Assembly: GCF_002343915.1 (NCBI RefSeq)
Contig: NZ_NETK01000001.1
Location: 4,350,001-4,414,000, forward strand
Origin: Nannocystis exedens
GTDB taxonomy: Bacteria; Myxococcota_A; Polyangia; Nannocystales; Nannocystaceae
DNA length: 64,000 bases
Direction of reading: 5' to 3'
Positions 26,301 to 35,410 of the stretch are shown piece after piece. Made by a program: the position numbers and the translations under genes. The stretch's first letter is position 1; each line of letters starts with the position of its first letter. Below the pieces are notes generated by a model. That model was given only the letters and a program-made list of their open reading frames with translations, had not been told where the DNA came from and searched no databases.

Positions 26301-28391
26301 TGCAAGCTCCACCACATGTTCGGCACGTTCGCCCACTCGTGCAAGCCGGTCCGGGTCGCGCTCGCCCACCTGGAGCGGGCGTGCAGCGTGGGCCTCGAGC
26401 TCGGCGACTTCGCCTTTCTCTCCTACGCCGCCGACAACTCCATCCCCTACAAGTTCGCGCTGGGCATGGAGCTCTCCGAGCTCCGCGACGACGTGACGCG
26501 CCTCTCCGCGCTCATGCAACGGACCCAGGATGCCCTGTCGATCGCGTATCTGTCGGTGGCGGCGGGGCTCGTCGACAACCTCCTGGGCCGCACGAAGAAC
26601 CGCCTCACCCTGAGCAGCGACTCCTTCGAGGAGGCGGGGTTCGCGGAGTCCATGGTGCGCGCAGGTCTCTACCCCGTCGCGTGCTGGTTCCACGTGGCGA
26701 GGCTCATGGTCCTCTTCCTGCACGGCGACTACGAGGGCGCGCTGCAGGCGGCAGCACGCGCCCAGGAGCTGGTGCTCAGTGCGACCGGCCAGTACTTCCC
26801 GACCGAGCTGTCGTTCTTCGCCTGCCTCGCGGCGGCGGCGCGCCGGCCGTCGGCCGCTCCGGACGAGGCGCGCCGCTGCGACGAGCTATTGGCGCGTCAC
26901 GGCGAGAAGCTCGCGCAGTGGGCGACGCATTGCCCCGTCAATTACCAACACAAGCACCTGCTCGTGCAGGCCGAGTTGGCGCGCCTCGGCGGCAGGCACG
27001 ACGAGGCGACGGACGCCTTCGATCGCGCCATCGAGGCCGCGGGCGCGGAGGGGTTCGCGCGTGACGAGGTCATCGCGCTCGAGCGCTGCGCGCTGTTCCA
27101 CCGCGAGAAGGGCCGGACCCTGATCGCGCGCGTGTATATGGCCGAAGCCTACGCCGGCTACGCCCGGTGGGGCGCCACGGCCAAGACGGCCGCGCTCTCC
27201 GAGCGATTCGCCGACCTCCTGCCGGCCCCGGTCGCGGCGCCCCAGAAGAGCGCCGCGCTCGTCACCACCACGACGCGGTTGGACGCCTCCGGGCTCCTCG
27301 ATGCCACGGCGCTGGTCCGCGCCGCGCAGGCGCTCGTCGGCGAGGTCGTGCTGGATCGGGTCATCGAGCGCCTCATGCGGCTCGTGGTCGAGAGCTCCGG
27401 CGCCCAGCGCGGCGTGCTGCTCCTCGCGCGGGACCACCAGCTCCTCGTCACCGCTCGGCTCGACCAGGAGCGCATCGAGGTGGGTCCGCCGCTCCCCCTC
27501 GAACAGACGGCGGATGTCGCCGGCACGATCGTGCGATACGTGGCTCGGACCGGCGAGCCGGTGATCCTCGACGACGCGAGGCACGATCACCGCTTCGCTG
27601 CCGACCCGTACCTCACCCGCCGCCGCCCGCGCTCGATCCTCTGCCTCGCCATGACCCAGAACGAGCGGCTCACGGGGATCCTCTACCTCGAGAACAACGC
27701 CGCCGGCTCTGCCTTCACCCGCGCGCGCACCGACCTCTCGTGCCTGCTCGCGTCGCTCGCGGCCGCGGCCGTGGAGAACGCGCTCCTCTATACGCGGGTC
27801 GACGAAGTGACGCAGGCCCTGCTTCGCGCCAACGAATCGCTGGAGAGCGAGGTTTCGCGCCGCACCGAGGACCTGCGCGCGACGAACGCCCAGCTCGCGC
27901 TCGAGCTGGCCGAGCGCGAGCGGGCCGAGAAGGCGATGAGCGCGCTGCACGAGCAGATCGTCCGCATGCAAGAGGAGCGGCTCGCCGAGCTCTCCACGCC
28001 CATCCTGCCGATTACGGACCAGATCATCGTCATTCCGCTGATCGGTACGATGGACGCGCCGCGCGGCCGGCAGGTGCTCGAGGCGGCGCTCTCCGCGGTC
28101 GGCTCGCACCGGGTCGACGTCGTCATCCTCGACGTGACCGGCATGAAGATGGTCGACATCGAGGTCGCCGACATGCTGACGGCGACAGCGAGCGCCCTCC
28201 GGCTGCTCGGGGCGCGGGCGCTCGTCACCGGCCTGTCCCCGGAGATCGCGGGGACGCTGGTCGAACGAGGCGCCGAACTCGGGTCGATGACCACGGCGGC
28301 GACGCTGAAGGCCGCGGTCGTGCATGCGTTGCGCGAGCTCTCCGCGCCCGCGGGCCGCGCTGTTCAGCGGGCCGGAGCGCGGAGGGCATGA
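23334..28391 (+). CDS. giant Ser/Thr kinase - AAA ATPase - GAF - STAS signalling protein
   Basis: About 1685 residues from ATG 23334 (an ATG at 23313 is equally possible). An N-terminal protein kinase domain (1-270) has a degenerate Gly loop, Lys in VALKILKN, catalytic loop VVHKDVKPQNILV and DLG in place of DFG. Then comes an AAA/STAND-like ATPase (Walker A LLAGPAGVGKSVLV near 325, Walker B LFLDDLQWAD), a long helical TPR-like region, a GAF domain (about 1330-1490), a coiled coil (RRTEDLRATNAQLALELAER) and a C-terminal STAS domain of RsbR type (LAELSTPILPITDQIIVIPL, DVTGMKMVDIEVADML). There is no histidine kinase domain: output is probably through the kinase or STAS partner switching. It stands alone, converging with the hydrolase gene. 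Confidence 0.88.
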   Translation: MLSLEKYALTEKIYEGLATVVYRGRRKEDGARVALKILKNDYPSPAEIERLSREHALLKSVDVPGIPRALGLEKHGGRLALAMEELPGRPLDDVLRSQRLDLPAVLRIGASLSGVLGRLHLSGVVHKDVKPQNILVRLDVGEASLVDLGAAAHLSQDAQELPGVVEGTLAYVAPEQTGRMNRRVDHRADLYSLGVTLYELLLGALPFTSTDPVELVHSHVARMPAPPHERDPSIPRVVSDIVLKLLSKSSEERYRTAFGLQADLEACLARLSEAGYIEPFSLGRREQCADLRLSDRLYGRDVERRAVLAAWERAGRGARELLLLAGPAGVGKSVLVEELRADILRRGGYFVAGKFDQLNHSSPYAPLEHAFRELVRRVLTEPSEVLEVIRARLVQALGPNGRIVADLVPDVEHIIGAQPPVPELGPTESQNRFNLVFQRFLAAFTAPDRPFTLFLDDLQWADPATLKLLGALMTDPESAHLLVLSAYRDGEVDDTHPLALALAQLRRSGVPVSVVPLAPLGEAEVAAFIADTLGCGAAQVEPLAALLSEKTGGNPFFVGQLLRGLFRDGLITFDASRGTLSWDLDAIRASTDDDVVAFVTDKLRALSPSAQRALELAACVGHRFDLETLSALLGQTPADVTRALEEAMHAGFVSPVEPDGPPPRATRFREEPPAPAPPRPRVHRFLHDRIQQAAYALIGEEQRRGVHLRIGRLLRARLGADSRDDELFAVVHHENLGAALIRDPEERLDLVRLNVAAARRAKAATAFAAASDYFDHAVALLDGTTWEREHERTFAIHAEQAECAYLCGRFEAAEALSQALLARARSLTERIVVERRRMELRATLGRFAEAVEIGLAVVGQLGIHIPDSEEARGVVLVRQLAEIDAIVGDRPVEGLLHEKTLANLEVETLQDLLMILCGAGYYVSPTAYALPAIELVILSLQHGHSPYSPVAYMAYAFVLTALLGQHRRAEAFGELALALQSKYPNPQTECKLHHMFGTFAHSCKPVRVALAHLERACSVGLELGDFAFLSYAADNSIPYKFALGMELSELRDDVTRLSALMQRTQDALSIAYLSVAAGLVDNLLGRTKNRLTLSSDSFEEAGFAESMVRAGLYPVACWFHVARLMVLFLHGDYEGALQAAARAQELVLSATGQYFPTELSFFACLAAAARRPSAAPDEARRCDELLARHGEKLAQWATHCPVNYQHKHLLVQAELARLGGRHDEATDAFDRAIEAAGAEGFARDEVIALERCALFHREKGRTLIARVYMAEAYAGYARWGATAKTAALSERFADLLPAPVAAPQKSAALVTTTTRLDASGLLDATALVRAAQALVGEVVLDRVIERLMRLVVESSGAQRGVLLLARDHQLLVTARLDQERIEVGPPLPLEQTADVAGTIVRYVARTGEPVILDDARHDHRFAADPYLTRRRPRSILCLAMTQNERLTGILYLENNAAGSAFTRARTDLSCLLASLAAAAVENALLYTRVDEVTQALLRANESLESEVSRRTEDLRATNAQLALELAERERAEKAMSALHEQIVRMQEERLAELSTPILPITDQIIVIPLIGTMDAPRGRQVLEAALSAVGSHRVDVVILDVTGMKMVDIEVADMLTATASALRLLGARALVTGLSPEIAGTLVERGAELGSMTTAATLKAAVVHALRELSAPAGRAVQRAGARRA

Positions 28392-28426
28392 GCGCGGCCT
28401 GCCGCCGCCGAGACGTCAGTGACGTA

Positions 28427-29368
28427 TCAAAGATCGTCCAAAAAATCGCCCAGGAGGTCGTCGAGCGCGGCCGGCGCTTCCCATTGAATCGCGTGACCCG
28501 ACCCTGGCACGACGACGACCTTCTTTTTCCACAGCTTCGGGATGCTCGGCGAGATTGCCTCGAGATAGGCGAGCCGAACGAACGCGTCGTGCCCTGCATG
28601 CACGAGGGCGATCGGGACCGTCAGCCCCTGAGCGACCGGCACCTCCGGGAGAAAGTCCGGATCGAGCCCCGACGCGGCCTCCAGGACGGCCTGGCGCGTC
28701 CCCGGATCGGTCCGGTAGCCGTCCTCGTAGAAGAACGAGGGGACGTGCGGCCAGCCGGGCCGGAAGAAGGCCTCGACGTACTCGTCGATCTGCGTCGGCG
28801 TCAGCGTGGGGATGAAGCCGTACGTGGTGGCCTGCCCGGCGTAGCTCTCGGCGGGCGTGAGGAACGGAGACGGAGCGTCGGGCCCGCCGCCGACAGGGGC
28901 CGTGCCGAACAGGAAGTAGCCCTTCACGTTCGGCAGGAGGTGAGCGGTTTGTAGCAAGAGGTCGCCGCCCAGGCTCCAGCCCACCATCACGCCGTCGTCG
29001 ACGCCCAGCTCGATCGCGGCCTGGGAGATGATCTTGGTGAAGGTGGCGATGCTGTACTCGGCGTCGTCCGAATTCCCGTACCCGGGCAGATCGATCGCCA
29101 CGACGCGCCGCTTCTTGGCCCGGGCGGACTTCAGGAGCTTCCGGAACGAGTTCGCCGAGGACGTGTTGCCGTGGACCAGGAGAAGGCCCGGCTCCTTCTT
29201 GCCGGAGCTCTCGTACACCGCGATCTGAATCCCGTCGATCGTGAGGTAGCGGCTGGGCGCGAGCTCGTCTTCGCTTAGGCACCGCAGCTCGGCCTCATCC
29301 ACCATTGGATCGCAACCGGCAAAGCTGGTCAGCACGAACGACGAGAACAAGAGGGCGGCAGGCTTCAT
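28427..29368 (-). CDS. lipoprotein alpha/beta hydrolase
   Basis: 313 residues. Signal peptide with lipobox SFAGC, then an alpha/beta hydrolase fold: oxyanion stretch LLLVHGNTSS, VVAIDLPGYGNSDD, nucleophile elbow VGWSLGGD (Ser), an acid candidate in ALVHAGHDAFV, and the catalytic His in VPGSGHAIQWE. It is a complete triad for an esterase or lipase-like enzyme anchored in the envelope. The substrate is unknown. It converges with the large kinase gene, 35 bases apart. Confidence 0.87.
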   Translation of the reverse strand: MKPAALLFSSFVLTSFAGCDPMVDEAELRCLSEDELAPSRYLTIDGIQIAVYESSGKKEPGLLLVHGNTSSANSFRKLLKSARAKKRRVVAIDLPGYGNSDDAEYSIATFTKIISQAAIELGVDDGVMVGWSLGGDLLLQTAHLLPNVKGYFLFGTAPVGGGPDAPSPFLTPAESYAGQATTYGFIPTLTPTQIDEYVEAFFRPGWPHVPSFFYEDGYRTDPGTRQAVLEAASGLDPDFLPEVPVAQGLTVPIALVHAGHDAFVRLAYLEAISPSIPKLWKKKVVVVPGSGHAIQWEAPAALDDLLGDFLDDL

Positions 29369-30332
29369 ACTGGAACACTTCCATCTGGAGGAAACGCATC
29401 GGCGAGCGCGTCCAGGGATTATAGATCACGGGACGGTGCGCTTCGCAAGGGCCGCCGTGATATCATATGTATGACATTGTAACCTGCACACCGCACACTC
29501 CGCATGGCGCCGGAGGGCCCCGCCGAGCGCCCTGTCAGCGAAGCTCCGAGGCGCGAAGGACCTCCACCGTAGCAGACGAGCACCGCTGAATCGCCGATCG
29601 CGGGGAGTACGAATGACAGCGCCGATTTGGAGCTATCGATTCGCGCGCATGCGAGGTGGACGTGGAGCGGGAGCTCCGCGACGATATATCCGATTCGTCA
29701 CGACCTCGGACATCGCGCGCACGCGGCCGCGCCGCGCGGGTCGGCCGATGTCGTTCGCGCCCATGCGGGTCCGCAGCGCTCCTCGCCCTCCGGGGACCTT
29801 GCCGGCCCCGACGCGTCGCTGTGGCAGGTGCCTGTTCGCCCGCTTCGCTTGTTACCCCGGTCCGACTGTCGGAGTCCACGGAATGGTCATTGGCTCACAT
29901 CGGCGGCTGGCAACCTCGGCGAGCTCCAAACTGCTGAAAGTCCGGCGCATCGGAGTCGGGGGCGTAGCAGATCGCTGAAGACGAAGACAATCTGTCGCCC
30001 TCAAGCCGTATGTATCTCGAGTAAAGCCGGTACGCCGCGCTCGCATCATTCCGCCGTCCATCCCCGCGATCAGCAGCTCGAACTCGACCTCGGCGACGCC
30101 GCGAACGACGGCGCTGGCGGGGGCCGAAGCTCGTCAAAGCCGCGCCGCTTCGGGTGGGCCAAGCTCCTCCTTCTGATAAAGATCTGCATGGCGTCCGAGT
30201 CGGCGTCTGAGTTGCGGATCCAGGCGGACTTCCGGAGGGCGTTCTCCCACAGGCGGCGAGGTGGTGCGCAACGATGTAGAAGCCTGCTTGAACCTCGGCC
30301 GGCCTCAAACAGTGCCGTGAAGGCCGCGGCGC
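29369..30332 (-). other. gene-poor gap
   Basis: Nearly 1 kb with only short frames of skewed composition and no recognisable motif. The first 130 bases are AT-richer (TATCATATGTATGACATTG at 29461-29479) and may hold the promoter of the hydrolase gene. Nothing else can be supported. Confidence 0.4.
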
Positions 30333-31814
30333 TCACAGGGCGCGGATCGTCAGCACCGTGGTCGCAGCACGGCTGCCCGCGATCAGGTCGACGTTGCCGT
30401 CCCCGTCGACGTCGGCGATTCGCAGCACCTCAGGCGCGGTCGCGGCCGGCGCGGTGTAGAGCTGCTCGCACACAAAGCCGCCGGCCCCATCGCCGACCAG
30501 CACGCTGATCACCGGCGCCTGTGTCGCCGATACCAGGTCGAGCAGGCCGTCGCCGGTCACGTCGATCACCTCGGCGCCGAACAGCGGCTGACCGACGTGA
30601 AAGTCGACGACCTCCGCGCTCCACTCCGCCGGCGCCGTCGCGGGCCATACGCGCGCGAGTCCCTCTCCGCGTTGCTGCCGCGTCCCTACCAGCGCCGGCG
30701 CCCCCTGACCGTCGAGGTCGCCGCCGAGCAGACGCGTCCACGTCGTCGGCGCCACCTGGATGAGCTCGTGCAGATCCCACACGCCCGACGCCTGGCCGAG
30801 CAAGATCTTGATCTGATGCGAGTTGCTGCCGGGCGGCGACATCACGTCGGGTCGCCCGTCGCCGTCCAGGTCCGCCAGTCCCGTCCCGAGCCCGATCTCG
30901 TCGTAGTTGGCCTCCTCCACCAGAGTGAAGCCTCCGAGGCCGTCGCCGCGCCAGAGCCACATACCGGGCCAATACTCATTGATCGTCAGCAAGTCGTTCG
31001 CGCCGTCGCCGTCGCCGTCGACGACGTGGACCAGCCTCGGTTTGCTGTTCGGCATGAAGACCGGCCCCGGCGTGAACACCCCGCCTTGGCCGAACCACAC
31101 GCCGAGCACCTCGTCGCGCAGCACCGCCAGGTCGGGCGACCCGTCGCCGTCGAGGTCGGCGGCGGCGATCCGCACGTCGGTCCCCGGCGAGCCGAGGTCG
31201 ATCTCGCCGTCGGCGACGAACGTCCCGGTGCCGTCGTTCCACGCCAGCTCGATCTGGCCCGCCGAGGGCTGCGCCGCCAGCAGATCGAGGTCGCCGTCGC
31301 CGTCGAGGTCGGCCAACACGAAGGCGCTGGGCGCGTGGCTGAGACCGGACTGCGAGACCTCTCGGGCCGGCGCCGGACAGGCCGGCACCTTCGCCGGTCC
31401 GCCCGGCACGCACGCCTGCTCGGCGGGCTCGCACACCTGGCCCGCGGGACAGTCGCCGTCGTCCGAACATTCGAACTCGGGCGGCCTGCAGCGCTCCCCC
31501 CGACTCTCGCGCTCGCAACACGCGTCATCCTCCAAGCACCGCCCGAAGATGCATAGCTCGCACTCGCCGCAGTCCAGCGGCCCCTCGCAGGCGCTCCCGC
31601 CAGTCGTGCTCGTCCCCGGCTCCGTCGTACTAGCGATCGTCGCCTCGCTCGTCGGCGTCTCGCTCGTCGGTGCCTCGCTCGTCGGCATCTCGCCCATCGA
31701 CGCGCTGCTCGTGCTCGTGCTCGTGGTCGAGCCCGAGCTCGCCGTGTCCTGTCCTGGCGAAAGCGGCCCGCAGGCGCCGAGCAAGCCCGCCACAACCCAT
31801 CGCCGCGACCGCAT
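30333..31814 (-). CDS. FG-GAP/VCBS-repeat lipoprotein
   Basis: 493 residues from ATG 31814 (another in-frame ATG at 31829). A short signal with lipobox LLGAC, a Thr/Ser linker with repeats TSEAPTSETPTSEAT, a small Cys-rich knot (CGECELCIFGRC, CCERESRGERCR), then seven or so repeats with the calcium-binding signature D-x-D-G-D-G-x-x-D (DLDGDGDLDLL, DLDGDGSPDLAV, DGDGDGANDLL, DLDGDGRPDVM, DVDGDGNVDLI). This is an integrin-alpha-like beta propeller displayed on the cell surface. Such proteins bind ligands or polysaccharides; no enzyme site is seen. Confidence 0.87.
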   Translation of the reverse strand: MRSRRWVVAGLLGACGPLSPGQDTASSGSTTSTSTSSASMGEMPTSEAPTSETPTSEATIASTTEPGTSTTGGSACEGPLDCGECELCIFGRCLEDDACCERESRGERCRPPEFECSDDGDCPAGQVCEPAEQACVPGGPAKVPACPAPAREVSQSGLSHAPSAFVLADLDGDGDLDLLAAQPSAGQIELAWNDGTGTFVADGEIDLGSPGTDVRIAAADLDGDGSPDLAVLRDEVLGVWFGQGGVFTPGPVFMPNSKPRLVHVVDGDGDGANDLLTINEYWPGMWLWRGDGLGGFTLVEEANYDEIGLGTGLADLDGDGRPDVMSPPGSNSHQIKILLGQASGVWDLHELIQVAPTTWTRLLGGDLDGQGAPALVGTRQQRGEGLARVWPATAPAEWSAEVVDFHVGQPLFGAEVIDVTGDGLLDLVSATQAPVISVLVGDGAGGFVCEQLYTAPAATAPEVLRIADVDGDGNVDLIAGSRAATTVLTIRAL

Positions 31815-32452
31815 GGACTTCCATCCCATCTGCCAACGATGTCACGCCCGCTGTCTCTCCGCAAGCGCTGCACCCCGCGCTCGACTGCAAGGTCGGCGAG
31901 GACCTGCTGTCCGACCGTCCCGCGATCGTGTCGATGATCTTCGGAAGGGCGGCCCGCCCGCTCACGTTCCGCCCCGGAGGTGGACGAAGATCGCCGGGCC
32001 AGACCCAGCCATCGGCGCGGCCAGCCTCCCCTGTCGTCATCGACCACGACGGCAGGGGTTGGCAGCTTACCTCTGGCTGGGCTCGGCCCCCGGCACAGGG
32101 GGCCCGCGCGCACCAAGAGCCCCAAGGAGGCGCTCGCTGCGAGCCCTTGACGGTGCGCGACGCTACGAGCCAATTCGTGCTGTGCGCCCTACCTTCTCGA
32201 CGTCTTCCACGCCGAGCGTCACACCGTGCAGTCGAACTGCCGCATCGACGCCACGATCTGCGCCGTCCCGATGTGAAGCGCCGAACAGCCCCTGGGGTCG
32301 ATGTCTTGACCCCAGGGGCTGCTCCGAAGGCCCCGCGTACAGACCTCAAGACACCATTGCATCTCCGGCGGGCTCCGGGCGGCACGCGAATTGCTGAGCG
32401 AGGCGCCGAGCGCTCGACGCTCTCTGTTTCTCTCGACAACGAGGAGTCTGAC
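31815..32452. other. divergent intergenic region
   Basis: About 640 bases between two divergently oriented secreted-protein genes, with no supported gene. It should contain both promoters. It holds one strong hairpin, listed separately. Confidence 0.5.
32286..32321. promoter_or_regulatory. 14-bp perfect hairpin
   Basis: CAGCCCCTGGGGTC at 32286-32299 and its exact reverse complement at 32308-32321 flank an 8-nt loop (GATGTCTT). No T tract follows on either strand, so it is not a textbook terminator. It lies about 130 nt upstream of the small secreted protein gene, so an attenuator, operator or RNA element is possible. Confidence 0.4.
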
Positions 32453-32989
32453 ATGCGCCCTGTCCATCTGCTCGGCGGTCTGGCCGCGCTTTGTTCCTTC
32501 TTCAGCGGCGGCCGCGCCGACGCGGCGTCCTTCTTCCACCATTCGATCCCCGCTTCGGCCTGTCAACCCGATCAAGCCAGCGCCCCCCACGTCGCCCTGG
32601 TCGACGGTTCGTGGGCGTACTCGGGAACCAGCACCAATCCGATGACCTTCTACTGTCCCGTCACGCACCCCTTCTTCGACCACGCCTCCGCCGAGGATCA
32701 GGTGATCGACGGGTTCCGCCTGTATTACCGCGATCTCGACGGCAGCGGGGTCTATCACCAGGTCACGGCCCAGCTCTTCACCCGCGGTCCGACCGCCGGC
32801 AGCGTGTCGCCGATCGACAGCGTCCTCTCCTCCAACAGCGGCAGCAACGGCAACAACTACGTCGACCTCGACATCACCGACCACACGATGTCCCAGCAGC
32901 CTTACTTCTTCAAGGTGACGATCGATCGCAACACGATCGTCGCCGACATCGCCTTCCACGGCATCGACATCTTCGACAACGGCGTCTGA
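32453..32989 (+). CDS. small secreted protein, unknown function
   Basis: 178 residues. A clear Sec signal peptide (LLGGLAALCSFFSGGRADA, cleavage after ADA) is followed by a beta-rich domain of about 155 residues with motifs such as DGSWAYSGTSTNPMTFYCPV, GFRLYYRDLDGSGVYHQV and NNYVDLDITDHTM. Two cysteines could form one disulfide. A GAGGAG ribosome-binding site lies 7 nt before the ATG. This type of orphan secreted protein is frequent in myxobacteria and no function is known to me. Confidence 0.82.
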   Translation: MRPVHLLGGLAALCSFFSGGRADAASFFHHSIPASACQPDQASAPHVALVDGSWAYSGTSTNPMTFYCPVTHPFFDHASAEDQVIDGFRLYYRDLDGSGVYHQVTAQLFTRGPTAGSVSPIDSVLSSNSGSNGNNYVDLDITDHTMSQQPYFFKVTIDRNTIVADIAFHGIDIFDNGV

Positions 32990-33121
32990 CCCTCGGGAAC
33001 CCAACTCGACGTCCCAACCGCCGTTGGTCCCCCCAACCCGCTCTGCCGCCCTCGGCGACAAATCGCCGCGAGGAGCCCTTCAAATTTCTCGGCCTCGACC
33101 TTGCACGAGCGTGGCCTCGGC

Positions 33122-33139
33122 CGATCCCGCGCGGGATCG
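33122..33139. repeat. 18-bp perfect palindrome before vgrG
   Basis: CGATCCCGC followed by its reverse complement GCGGGATCG, 12 bases upstream of the vgrG ATG. It could fold over the translation start or bind a regulator. Confidence 0.35.
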
Positions 33140-33151
33140 CCCGCCACGCTC

Positions 33152-35401
33152 ATGCTTTTGCTGGATCCCGCTCCCCCGTCGACACTCGGCCCCACGTCGC
33201 TCGCACCGGCCGAGTTCTATTTCACCTGCGAAGAGGCCCCGGCCGCCGAATGGCATGTCCGCCGCTTCACCCTCCGCGAGGCCCTCTGCGAGCCCTATTC
33301 CCTCGCCGTCGACCTCCTCACTGCCAGCCTCGGCGTCGACGTCGCCGCGCTCCTCGGCGCCCGCTGCACCCTCGAGATCTGCCGAGGCGTCGACGGTCGC
33401 CTCGTTCACGGCCTCGTCACCCAGGTCCGCACCCTCGGCGTCTTCTCCGGCCGCCTGGCCGTGCGCGTCGAGGTCGCGCCCGCCGTCTCGCTCCTGTCCC
33501 AACAGACAGACACTAGATTTTGGCAGGACCGCACGGCCCCGCAGATCCTCCGCGAAGTGCTCCAGCCCGCCCTGCGCGACCTCGGCGCCGCGCTCGACAT
33601 GCGCATCGAGGAGGCCGCGCACCTCCCCCGCGAGTATTGCGTCCAGTATCGCGAGACCGACCTCGACTTCGCCGCGCGGTTGATGCACGAGGAGGGCCTG
33701 GTGTGGTTCTTCACCCACGCCGCCGACAGAGCCGGCGAGACCCTCGTCATCCTCGACAGCACCGCGCGCGCCCAGGAGCTCGACCACCCGCTGGGCGCCG
33801 TCCCGTACGTGGCACAGAGCACCGGCGCCGCGCGTTGTCAGTCCGTCTCGAGCTTCGACTGGCACGGTCGGCTCACGACCACCGCCGTCGAGCAGCGCGA
33901 CTGGAACTGGCGAGACGTCGAGTCCGCCCCGTATCACCGCCACGTCGACGCTCGTGACGCGCGCGGACGCGTCCGCACCCGCCATCACCACGACGAGCGC
34001 CGCCTCGAGCGCGACGACGGCCTCGCCCGCGCCCGGCGCGAGCTCGAGGCGCACCGCGCCGGCGCCGAGCTCGGCCTCGGCGAGAGCGACGTCCTCGAGC
34101 TGCTCCCCGGCCACACCGTCACCCTGCGCGGTCTCCCGCGCCCCGACCTCGACGGCGACTACCTCCTCGTGCGCGTCCATCACCGCGGCGACGCTCCCGA
34201 GGAGGACCAGTTCGCCGCCGGCCCCGCGGAGCCGCGCTACCTCAACACCTTCGAGTGCGTCCGCGCCGACCGCCCCTACCGCCCGCCCCACGCTCCGCCG
34301 CGCCCGCGCGTGTACGGCCCGCACACGGCGATCGTCGTCGGCCCGCCGCGCGAGGAGATCCACACCGACGAGCACGGCCGGATCAAGGTCCGCTTCCACT
34401 GGGACCGCCGCTCGCCCCCCGACGACACTGCCTCTTGCTGGATCCGCGTCGCCCAGGCCGCCGCCGGTCCCGGGTGGGGCGCCATGTTCATCCCGCGCGT
34501 CGGCATGGAGGTCCTGGTCGAGTTCATCGACGGCGACCCCGACCGTCCCCTCGTCACCGGTTGCGTCTACAACAGCCTCAACCCGCCGCCGCACGCGCTC
34601 CCCGACCACAAGACGCGCAGCACCTTCAGATCCGAGAGCTCGCCCGGCGGCGGCGGCTTCAACGAGCTCCGCGTCGAGGACGCCCGCGGCCGCGAGGAGA
34701 TCTTCGTCCACGCCCAGCGCGACCTGCGAGAGGTCGTCCTGCACGACAACACGTGTTCGGTCGGCCACGATCAGATCCTCGAGGTCGCCGGCGAACAGCG
34801 CCTCTGGGTCGGCCGCGACCAGACGATCGAGATCCACGGCGATCGCGTGGTCACCGTCGGCGAGGGCGACCTGATCACCCACGTCGTCACCGGCAAGAGC
34901 ACGACCACCGTCCACGACGGGCGCTCCGTCGTCGTCGAGCGGGGCGATGACTCCTTGAAGGTGTACCGCGGCGGTCATTCCACGACCGCCGAGCTGGACG
35001 TGACCATGACCTCGCGCGACGGCCGGATGCTCCTCAACAGCCGCGAGCGGATGGCGCTCGCCTCGAAGGAGTCCCAGCTGTCCCTCATCGGCGAGACGCA
35101 GGCCGAGCTGATCGCCTGGACCGCTGCTCTCACCCTGAGGGGCCACACCGACGTCGCCCTGAGCTCGCAGACCACCCGGGTCGAGGTCTCCGCGCCGAAC
35201 GAGGTGTGCGTGACCAGCCCCCAGGTCGTCGACATCAGCGGCGGCACGATCCGGCTCGCCGCCCTGGAGAAGCTCGTCCTCAGCGTCGGCGCCACCAGCA
35301 TCACCCTCGACCCCGCCGGCGTCACCGTCTCCGCCCCGCGGATCACCAGCGCCGCCGTCGGCATCCACGAGATCACCGGCGCGCTCATCAAGATCAACTG
35401 A
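33152..35401 (+). CDS. vgrG: VgrG spike protein of type VI secretion
   Basis: 749 residues from ATG 33152; a TTG at 33101 is an alternative start. It has the gp27-like N-terminal half (YSLAVDLL, GVDGRLVHGLVTQVRTLG, YCVQYRETDLDFAARLMHEE followed by GLVWFF), the gp5-like OB fold (DEHGRIKVRFHWDRR, CWIRVAQAAAGPGWGAMFIP), and a C-terminal beta-helix needle (repeats such as DQILEVAGEQRLWVGRDQTI). It forms the spike tip that carries effectors across the target envelope. It heads a four-gene effector cassette; no T6SS core gene is in the window. Normal length for the family. Confidence 0.95.
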   Translation: MLLLDPAPPSTLGPTSLAPAEFYFTCEEAPAAEWHVRRFTLREALCEPYSLAVDLLTASLGVDVAALLGARCTLEICRGVDGRLVHGLVTQVRTLGVFSGRLAVRVEVAPAVSLLSQQTDTRFWQDRTAPQILREVLQPALRDLGAALDMRIEEAAHLPREYCVQYRETDLDFAARLMHEEGLVWFFTHAADRAGETLVILDSTARAQELDHPLGAVPYVAQSTGAARCQSVSSFDWHGRLTTTAVEQRDWNWRDVESAPYHRHVDARDARGRVRTRHHHDERRLERDDGLARARRELEAHRAGAELGLGESDVLELLPGHTVTLRGLPRPDLDGDYLLVRVHHRGDAPEEDQFAAGPAEPRYLNTFECVRADRPYRPPHAPPRPRVYGPHTAIVVGPPREEIHTDEHGRIKVRFHWDRRSPPDDTASCWIRVAQAAAGPGWGAMFIPRVGMEVLVEFIDGDPDRPLVTGCVYNSLNPPPHALPDHKTRSTFRSESSPGGGGFNELRVEDARGREEIFVHAQRDLREVVLHDNTCSVGHDQILEVAGEQRLWVGRDQTIEIHGDRVVTVGEGDLITHVVTGKSTTTVHDGRSVVVERGDDSLKVYRGGHSTTAELDVTMTSRDGRMLLNSRERMALASKESQLSLIGETQAELIAWTAALTLRGHTDVALSSQTTRVEVSAPNEVCVTSPQVVDISGGTIRLAALEKLVLSVGATSITLDPAGVTVSAPRITSAAVGIHEITGALIKIN

Positions 35402-35410
35402 GGTGATTTC

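Noticed and set aside
28413..28425. ACGTCA-G-TGACGT dyad between convergent genes
   Set aside because: Short, in a convergent junction with no promoter expected; likely chance.
31630..31700. 15-nt direct repeats near 31650
   Set aside because: They encode the Thr/Ser/Glu linker of the FG-GAP lipoprotein and are explained by it.
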